Assembly: GCF_000316625.1 (NCBI RefSeq)
Contig: NC_019676.1
Coordinates: forward strand, 3,862,501-3,926,500
DNA length: 64,000 nt
Origin: Nostoc sp. PCC 7107
GTDB lineage: Bacteria > Cyanobacteriota > Cyanobacteriia > Cyanobacteriales > Nostocaceae
Direction: 5' to 3'
Of the stretch, positions 63,024 through 64,000 are shown in pieces. The translations under genes were made by a program, and so were the position numbers. Below the pieces are notes generated by a model. That model saw only the letters and a program-made list of their open reading frames with translations, did no database searches and was not told the origin of the DNA. The number at the start of each line of letters is the position of its first letter. Within the stretch, counting starts at the first letter, position 1.

Positions 63024-64000
63024 ATGAAAGTTCTTGTGTCTGCCTACGCATGTAGACCAAATATGGGTTCCGATCCTGGTATCGGCTGGAATACGATTAA
63101 CGAACTAGCAAAAAAACATCAAGTCTGGGTTTTAACCCGTAAAGATAACTATCCGTTTATAGAAGCTGAAATCCAACAAAAATCAAGATCTGGATTAGAA
63201 TTTATCTACTTTGACTTACTTGGTGCCGATCGCTGGAAAAAAGGTTCTGGACTAATCATCTATTTGCACTATTACCTGTGGCAAATACAAGCATATTTTG
63301 TGGGACGAAAGCTACATCATAATATTGATTTTGATATAGTTCACCATGTATCTTATGTAACGTATAACTATCCAAGCTTTTTATCTTTGTTACCAATTCC
63401 TTTTATCTGGGGGCCCGTTGGGGGTGGAGAATCTGCACCGAAGACTTTTTGGCAAAATTTCCATTTGCGGGGCAAAATTTACGAACTATTAAGAAACTTG
63501 ATGCGTTGGACTAGAGAACATGATCCCTTTGTGCGTCTGACAGCCAAGAGAAGCATTTTAGCCTGGGGAATGACTCAGGATACAGCAGTCAAATTAAAAA
63601 ACTTAGGTGCTGACAATGTAAGAGTTTTTTCTCCTATAGGTTTACCCCAGCAGGAGATAGATATCCTTTCTCAATCTTTAGTACCCAAAACTTCCCCAGT
63701 GATATTCATCAGTATTGGTAGGTTGTTACACTGGAAAGGTTTCTATTTAGGTTTGAAAGCTTTTGCCCAAGCAAATCTTACAGATGCTGAATATTGGATT
63801 ATTGGAGATGGGCCAGAACTGAAATATCTGCAAGCTCTGGCGGAAAAATTGGGTATTACGCAGCAAGTTAAGTTTTGGGGTAAGCTGCCAAGAGAGAAAA
63901 TTTTTCAATTATTAGGAGAATCTCATGTGCTAGTTCATCCAAGTTTACATGAGTCAGGTGGATTCGTCTGTATGGAAGCAATGGCAGCAGGTAGACCAGT
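63024..64000 (+). CDS. GT4 family glycosyltransferase, 3' end cut by window
   Basis: 325 codons visible from ATG 63024 (AGGGGAG ribosome-binding site 10 bases before). Opening MKVLVSAYACRPNMGSDPGIGWNTINELAKKHQVWVLTR is a GT-B start of the type with the SDPGIGW sugar-acceptor loop. Later IPFIWGPVGGGESAPKTFW, VIFISIGRLLHWKGFYLGLKAF, YWIIGDGPELKYL, and VHPSLHESGGFVCMEAMAAGRPV with the E-x7-E site just before the window ends. The missing part should be ~70-90 residues. The 210-bp spacer before it holds a short GC-rich repeat-like stretch. Confidence 0.88.
   Translation, partial: MKVLVSAYACRPNMGSDPGIGWNTINELAKKHQVWVLTRKDNYPFIEAEIQQKSRSGLEFIYFDLLGADRWKKGSGLIIYLHYYLWQIQAYFVGRKLHHNIDFDIVHHVSYVTYNYPSFLSLLPIPFIWGPVGGGESAPKTFWQNFHLRGKIYELLRNLMRWTREHDPFVRLTAKRSILAWGMTQDTAVKLKNLGADNVRVFSPIGLPQQEIDILSQSLVPKTSPVIFISIGRLLHWKGFYLGLKAFAQANLTDAEYWIIGDGPELKYLQALAEKLGITQQVKFWGKLPREKIFQLLGESHVLVHPSLHESGGFVCMEAMAAGRP

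Overview
The window comes from a heterocyst-forming, filamentous cyanobacterium of the Nostoc/Anabaena group. Four things show this. A full cyanobacterial nif/hes/fdxH order is present. Two nif genes are interrupted by developmentally excised elements. The HIP1 octamer GCGATCGC is frequent. Heptameric tandem repeats lie between the nif genes. A cyanoglobin gene (glbN) sits between nifU and nifH, an arrangement known from Nostoc commune.

Region 1 (1-20,806) appears to be the inside of an fdxN-type element, seen only at its nifS-proximal end. Just before nifS lie the last 19 codons of fdxN, starting at a TATTC core, and beside them is xisF, the large serine recombinase that removes this element. 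No nifB or 5' fdxN is present, so the far junction should lie upstream of the window. The inferred cargo is: a TPP-enzyme 3' end; a lasso-peptide-like cluster (precursor, PqqD/RRE protein, asparagine-synthetase-like cyclase without the glutaminase Cys) wrapped around a GH18-jacalin protein; a Wzc tyrosine kinase with polysaccharide genes; decayed IS and other fragments; an intact IS4-family element with a likely target duplication; and a second serine recombinase followed by a zinc-ribbon gene.

Region 2 (20,802-44,512) is the nif cluster: fdxN(3')-nifS-nifU-glbN-nifH-nifD(5')-[8,575-bp nifD element]-nifD(3')-nifK-Mo_nitro_C-nifE-nifN-nifX-DUF269-DUF683-nifW-hesA-hesB-small ORF-fdxH-feoA-like, ending in a strong terminator. 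nifD is split by an XisA-type element bounded by the direct repeat GGATTACTCCG (26,454-26,464 and 35,029-35,039). Exact excision rebuilds an in-frame 497-codon gene. The element carries xisA, two DNA methyltransferases (one paired with a PD-(D/E)XK nuclease gene, one with an extra C-terminal region), a VapC remnant, three tandem HIP1-bounded hairpins and several unknown proteins.

Region 3 (44,544-51,392) holds nif-flanking genes: a molbindin-like Mop protein, a CBS-pair protein, an ankyrin protein overlapping a double nitroreductase (SagB-type) gene, hupW for uptake-hydrogenase maturation, a probable nuclease-fold protein and several small unknown proteins.

Region 4 (52,010-64,000) is an exopolysaccharide cluster, all on the + strand: WecG/TagA glycosyltransferase, Wzx-type flippase, FrhB-like protein with polysaccharide pyruvyltransferase, and GT2 and GT4 enzymes, the last cut by the window edge.

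In a differentiating heterocyst, XisF and XisA would remove both elements so that one continuous nif transcript can form. NifS/NifU build Fe-S clusters, NifHDK form the enzyme, NifENX and accessory proteins handle FeMo-cofactor, FdxH carries electrons, GlbN probably handles O2, and HupW matures the hydrogenase that recycles H2. All functional calls rest on motif and family recognition by eye; no searches were run.
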